A DNA stretch of 17,171 nucleotides from an uncultured Lachnospiraceae bacterium (GTDB lineage: Bacteria; Bacillota; Clostridia; Lachnospirales; Lachnospiraceae): positions 1 to 17,171 of the forward strand of contig CAJTSH010000053.1 of assembly GCA_910578885.1 (NCBI GenBank), written 5' to 3'. The position numbers were made by a program, and so were the translations under genes. Positions 14,885 through 17,171 of this stretch are shown piece after piece. The notes below the pieces were generated by a model. It had not been told where the DNA came from, did no database searches, and worked only from the letters and a program-made list of their open reading frames with translations. Numbering within the stretch: the first letter of the stretch is position 1; each line of letters starts with the position of its first letter.

Positions 14885-15541
14885 CAGACCATGCAGCGGG
14901 ATATCCGGAAGCGTCTCTTCGTGCGTTTCATTGTACCTGCGGAGAATGTTCTTGAATATGCCATAGGGTGTGGATGGATACATCTGCAAGCCGTTCCACT
15001 GGATAAAGAGGAACTCCCCGCCTTCCCATTGGTTCCCGATTGACATCCTGTATGTATTGTATTCTATCCGGTAGCGCTTAAGCAGGGCTATGATATGCCT
15101 TGGCACTGCGATCGTGCGTACAGATGTATGGTTCTTAGGGGTTTTTGTGTATGGTTTCCCATGAACCAAGCCGGTGCTTTTGGTAATGCTTACGGTGTTC
15201 TCCTTAAGGTCGATATCCGACCAGAGGAGCGCAACAGCTTCGCCGCGCCTTAAGCCGCAGAAGAGGGCAAGCTGGAAGAATATATTGTGCTGCAGGTGGA
15301 TTATGCCCGCCTTGGTTTCCGCATCCAGCGCACCAAGGAATGCTTCCGACTGCTCCGGGGTAAAGAACTGCACATCATTTGTGTTTCTGGTCTGCTTGGG
15401 CGGTCTGACACGTTCACAGGGGTTCTCTGTGATGATATTCCATTGTACCGCCGTAGACATGATAGAGCTGGTTACCGCATGTACACGCTTAATCGTTGTG
15501 GGGGAATATCCGCCCTCTTTCCCGTCCTTGCCATAATTACA
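14879..15541 (-). pseudogene. Tyrosine integrase, middle fragment (lacks N-terminus and C-terminus)
   Basis: The minus strand encodes about 221 residues. They cover the end of the core-binding domain (SPTTIKRVHAVTSSIMSTA and ENPCERVRPPK) and most of the catalytic domain, including the first catalytic Arg in CGLRRGEAVALLW, up to PLHGLRH. Beyond that the frame runs into the island, gaining RHSHAT-like codons and a foreign hydrophobic tail that stops at 14780. Going upstream, the frame meets a TGA at 15542-15544, so the arm-binding and first core-binding part (about 100 residues of a usual 380) are also lost. An internal ATG at 15460 could start a truncated product. The gene was therefore damaged at least twice. 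Confidence 0.88.
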
Positions 15542-15581
15542 TCATCCTTTCTAAAAAAGGGCATAAAAATGCCCGGTAGTA

Positions 15582-15611
15582 TTGAAATTACCGGGGAAAG
15601 AATGGTATAAT
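15582..15611 (+). promoter_or_regulatory. Promoter for candidate small RNA 1
   Basis: TTGAAA (15582-15587), an 18-nt spacer and a perfect TATAAT (15606-15611). The -10 box lies within an inverted repeat GGTATAAT/ATTATACC (15604-15611 and 15629-15636). No reading frame with a ribosome site follows. Confidence 0.6.
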
Positions 15612-15617
15612 TCACTT

Positions 15618-15697
15618 GTCTAGAGAGGATTATACCAGTTGTTCCCGGTATATCTATAAAATTCCGTTCCGGTGGTGGTGCACTGGGACGGTTTTTT
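15618..15697 (+). ncRNA. Candidate small RNA 1 (about 80 nt)
   Basis: A promoter at 15582-15611 and a terminator at 15664-15697 delimit a transcript of about 80 nt with no credible gene. The terminator has stem CCGTTCC (15664-15670) with GGGACGG (15685-15691), then TTTTTT. The 5' half is AT-rich with CCCGG boxes just upstream. I do not recognise a known RNA family. The expected start point is inferred from the -10 position. Confidence 0.45.
15664..15697 (+). terminator. Rho-independent terminator
   Basis: CCGTTCC pairs with GGGACGG (one G-U) around a GT-rich loop, directly followed by six T residues. Confidence 0.8.
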
Positions 15698-15746
15698 ATA
15701 ATTCATGAAAACTGCTGCCAAAAGGTTATACTAGTGCAATTTCCCC

Positions 15747-15778
15747 AACTAGGCCAGAGAATAATTCACTGGCCAGTT
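15747..15778. repeat. Inverted repeat AACT-a-GGCCAG / CTGGCC-AGTT
   Basis: A 10-bp inverted repeat with one bulged A and an 11-nt spacer lies between the two candidate small RNA units. No T run follows. It may be an operator or recombination site. Confidence 0.55.
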
Positions 15779-15811
15779 TGCATGACTTGATTGCTTTTCT
15801 AAAACTTAGAA

Positions 15812-15840
15812 TTGCAAAATGCGTATGCTTGATATATAAT
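15812..15840 (+). promoter_or_regulatory. Promoter for candidate small RNA 2
   Basis: TTGCAA (15812-15817), exactly 17 nt, then TATAAT (15835-15840). A terminator lies about 100 nt downstream with no gene between. Confidence 0.7.
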
Positions 15841-15846
15841 ATGCTT

Positions 15847-15942
15847 AACAAGGGAGCCGATAGCCAGCGTATATCTGGCACCCGGCAAAATATGTATTGC
15901 TTAAATAGCGCCTTACTTTACCAGAGCAGGGGGCTATTTTTT
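15847..15942 (+). ncRNA. Candidate small RNA 2 (about 95 nt)
   Basis: A strong promoter and a terminator bracket a short non-coding interval. The predicted transcript has a nested hairpin: outer GCCG (15856-15859) with CGGC (15883-15886), inner GCCAG (15863-15867) with CTGGC (15875-15879). A single-stranded AT-rich part and the terminator stem (15904-15938, TTTTTT to 15942) follow. The unit could be an antisense or regulatory RNA of the old mobile element. No family was recognised. Confidence 0.55.
15903..15942 (+). terminator. Rho-independent terminator of small RNA 2
   Basis: AATAGCGCC pairs with GGGGCTATT around a 17-nt loop and leads into TTTTTT. Confidence 0.75.
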
Positions 15943-16019
15943 GTGTTTGTTATTGGTTACAAGGGTTATAACTGCACAAAGCATAATGACAAAGGTAAAG
16001 ATATCAGACCATGTTATCA

Positions 16020-16400
16020 TTAGCACCAACCCCCTTTCTGCTGGGTGGCTGGCATATCGCCCCATCGGCTCCCTAGGTAAAGGGCGTCTATAAAATCCTG
16101 CTTCGGGTCGTCATCATTGATCCCTTTCGCATAAATTCCGTAAGTGACCATTGCCTTGACCGCGCGGGATTTCACGACCTGACTGCTCAGGTTGCGCGCA
16201 TAGGTACGGACAAGCTCCCGTTCCACGGACGGGATATAAAAGCAGTCCACCCGGCAGCTGCGCAGCCGTTCCCCAAAAGCGCAGTTGTCCCGCCTCGACT
16301 TATTCGAATCGTTCTTTCCGGGAACGTGCGCTTCCGCAAGCCGGAACACCTTGCTTGTCAGGTAATCACAGATGATCTTGCGGTTATCCAGATAATCATA
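16020..16400 (-). pseudogene. Unrecognised minus-strand gene fragment
   Basis: The open frame on the minus strand continues to 16475, but its first 25 codons overlap the TnpV tail on the other strand and lack a ribosome site. I therefore take only about 126 residues as original coding sequence, starting near YDYLDNRKIICDYL and ending GGWC. It is more GC-rich than its surroundings, basic in the middle (NDSNKSRRDN), and ends with an acidic patch (NDDDPKQDF). I do not recognise the family. It is probably the C-terminal part of a mobile-element gene whose start was lost when the TnpV segment arrived. A real small gene is possible but less likely. Confidence 0.35.
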
Positions 16401-16404
16401 AATG

Positions 16405-16485
16405 CGTTTAGAATGGACAGGACGAATGAATAGTATACGGGCTTGTGCGATGGAGATTGTGAATGAGGAAATCATTTACGCATAA
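16405..16485 (+). pseudogene. TnpV C-terminal remnant
   Basis: The plus-strand frame ending at TAA 16483-16485 encodes LEWTGRMNSIRACAMEIVNE and EIIYA. This resembles the conserved C-terminus of TnpV, a small transposon-encoded protein common in Clostridia mobile elements (pattern W-x-x-x-MN-x-I-x-x-x-A-x-EIV-x-x-E-I-Y). A stop lies just upstream (16399-16401), so everything before this tail is gone. A terminator follows at once. Identification is from the remembered family pattern. Confidence 0.6.
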
Positions 16486-16492
16486 CTGACTG

Positions 16493-16526
16493 GCGGCAGA
16501 GGATAAAAGCTCTGTCGCTTTTTTTT
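16493..16526 (+). terminator. Rho-independent terminator after the TnpV remnant
   Basis: GCGGCAGAG (16493-16501) and CTCTGTCGC (16510-16518) form a 9-bp stem with one G-U and an 8-nt loop, followed by eight T residues. Confidence 0.92.
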
Positions 16527-16571
16527 CAGGGAGTAATGTTTTATCTCTGAAAATGAAAAGTTTCATATAGA

Positions 16572-16597
16572 GTTGAAATATTTAGAAACATTTCAAC
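16572..16597. promoter_or_regulatory. Candidate operator, GTTGAAAT-N10-ATTTCAAC
   Basis: This perfect 8-bp inverted repeat ends 7 nt before the -35 box of the MarR-remnant promoter. MarR-family regulators commonly bind such palindromes near their own promoters. Binding is inferred. Confidence 0.5.
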
Positions 16598-16604
16598 TTA
16601 GAGA

Positions 16605-16632
16605 TTGATTTTTCAAAGTTATTTAGTATAAT
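16605..16632 (+). promoter_or_regulatory. Promoter of the MarR remnant
   Basis: TTGATT (16605-16610), a 16-nt spacer and TATAAT (16627-16632), 22 nt before the ATG at 16655. Confidence 0.6.
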
Positions 16633-16654
16633 TGTTCTATATAGAAATGTTCTG

Positions 16655-16813
16655 ATGGGAATTGATGTGATATATTTGGAAACGAAGGGTGGATTTTATT
16701 TTACACAAATTAAACAACTTCAGGATAGGATTATTGAACGGTTACTACTTGAAAATGGCATTGAAATAAGTGGTGGGCGGCGGCGAATCAGACGGAAACG
16801 CCAGACCGCTTGA
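16655..16813 (+). pseudogene. MarR-family regulator, N-terminal remnant
   Basis: The frame from ATG 16655 encodes 52 residues. The first part, with LETKGGFYFTQIKQLQDRII and ERLLLENGIEI, resembles the N-terminal helix of MarR-family repressors, where a GGF-I-x-QIKQL-RI-E-LL pattern is usual. After about residue 38 (near 16769) it changes to an Arg-rich out-of-frame tail and stops. The wing and DNA-binding helices are missing, so it cannot act as a repressor. The promoter and palindrome upstream remain intact. The start could instead be GTG 16667. The break coincides with the beginning of a DUF5131-like fragment, so the two were joined by deletion. Confidence 0.55.
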
Positions 16814-16973
16814 TTATTTCTGGGGACTTGTCATACGGGAGCAATGTATCACCCATAAAGCACATTTTGAGTTTCGGCAGTGTGGGACACATTTGATCAA
16901 AGACGGAAAATGTTACATACTGTCCACTCGTGACTTATGCAGCCAAGCTAGAAAAGCAAATATCAATTATTGA
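16773..16973 (+). pseudogene. DUF5131 (phage Gp37/Gp68-like) C-terminal remnant
   Basis: About 67 residues remain, with GGGESDGNARPLDYFWGLVI near the start and FEFRQCGTHLIKDGKCYIL further on, ending DLCSQARKANINY and TGA. The GGES-NARP box and FRQCGTHFIKDGK-type box are what I recall of the C-terminus of DUF5131 proteins. No start codon with a ribosome site is present; the open frame begins at GTG 16770 at the junction with the MarR remnant. It is a fragment fused by deletion to unrelated sequence. Confidence 0.5.
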
Positions 16974-17091
16974 ATAGCTTCCTCTCTTTTTTGTGCAGGG
17001 ATAGAGAGGAAAAATTTAAGAGTAAGCCTTATAATGGTAAAGACAAATTTATGTCCACAAAGCACAATATGTGCAGATAAGGAGGTATCTC

Positions 17092-17171
17092 ATGGAATGG
17101 GTTGAAAGATTAAACCAAAGCATGAATTATATTGAGGAACATTTGACAGGCGAAATGGACTATGAACAGCT
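17092..17171 (+). CDS. AraC-family transcriptional regulator, N-terminal part (runs off the window)
   Basis: An AAGGAGG ribosome site (17079-17085) precedes ATG 17092 with 6-nt spacing. The 26 visible codons read MEWVERLNQSMNYIEEHLTG then EMDYEQ. This is the characteristic start of AraC-family regulators with an N-terminal HTH and often a C-terminal GyrI-like ligand domain. TATAAT at 17030-17035 could be its -10 box, but the -35 is poor, so it may need an activator. The rest lies outside the window, so integrity cannot be judged. Confidence 0.8.
   Translation, partial: MEWVERLNQSMNYIEEHLTGEMDYEQ

Noticed and set aside
15174..15610. Plus-strand open frames across the integrase fragment
   Set aside because: They are antisense shadows; the minus strand encodes clear integrase motifs.
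16991..17015. CCTCTC/GAGAGG inverted repeat as a terminator
   Set aside because: The T run lies in the loop and not after the stem on either strand.

Overview
The window looks like a chromosomal segment from a gut-type Clostridia bacterium, probably Lachnospiraceae. This rests on moderate GC, AGGAGG-type ribosome binding sites, tRNA genes without encoded CCA, a HAAS/DUF1700 membrane protein, the rdgB-yfcE pair, and TnpV-type mobile-element debris. It is an assignment by style, not by a marker gene.

Left part (1-9700) is ordinary chromosome, read left to right. It holds the 3' end of tRNA-Leu, tRNA-Arg with a terminator, a lipoprotein, a NudC-type Nudix hydrolase, a HAAS/DUF1700 membrane protein followed closely by a 758-residue protein with a cNMP-binding-like N-terminus, a 59-codon Asn/Ser-rich small protein built on a 15-bp tandem repeat, a rhodanese, and a tight run of rRNA methyltransferase (RlmL/YpsC-like), papain-family exported protease, RdgB and YfcE-type phosphoesterase. 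A perfect consensus promoter (TTGACA-17-TATAAT) then drives a six-gene tRNA cluster (Pro-Gly-Arg-His-Gln-Lys, 9800-10504).

Right part (10505-17171) is accessory DNA beginning just after tRNA-Lys, which presumably served as the attachment site. A tyrosine integrase gene on the minus strand starts this element, but it is cut in two. Its C-terminal 55 codons lie at 10598-10771 and its middle part at 14879-15541. Between them sits a 4107-bp AT-rich insert (10772-14878) flanked by a 6-bp direct repeat, ATGCCG. Removing the insert and one repeat rejoins the integrase in frame through its catalytic LRHTSAT motif. The insert's main coding content is a two-gene operon with its own promoter and terminator: an AAA+ ATPase with a C-terminal helix-turn-helix, and a subtilisin-like (S8) serine protease. 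This is the architecture of the IetAS toxin-antitoxin/anti-phage pair. The insert contains no recognisable recombinase or transposase.

Beyond the split integrase (15542-17091) is a mosaic of two promoter-plus-terminator units that look like small RNA genes and decayed gene pieces: an unrecognised minus-strand fragment, a TnpV tail, a MarR N-terminus and a DUF5131 C-terminus. The window ends in the start of an apparently intact AraC-family regulator. The most interesting object is the IetAS-like island lodged in the integrase catalytic motif.
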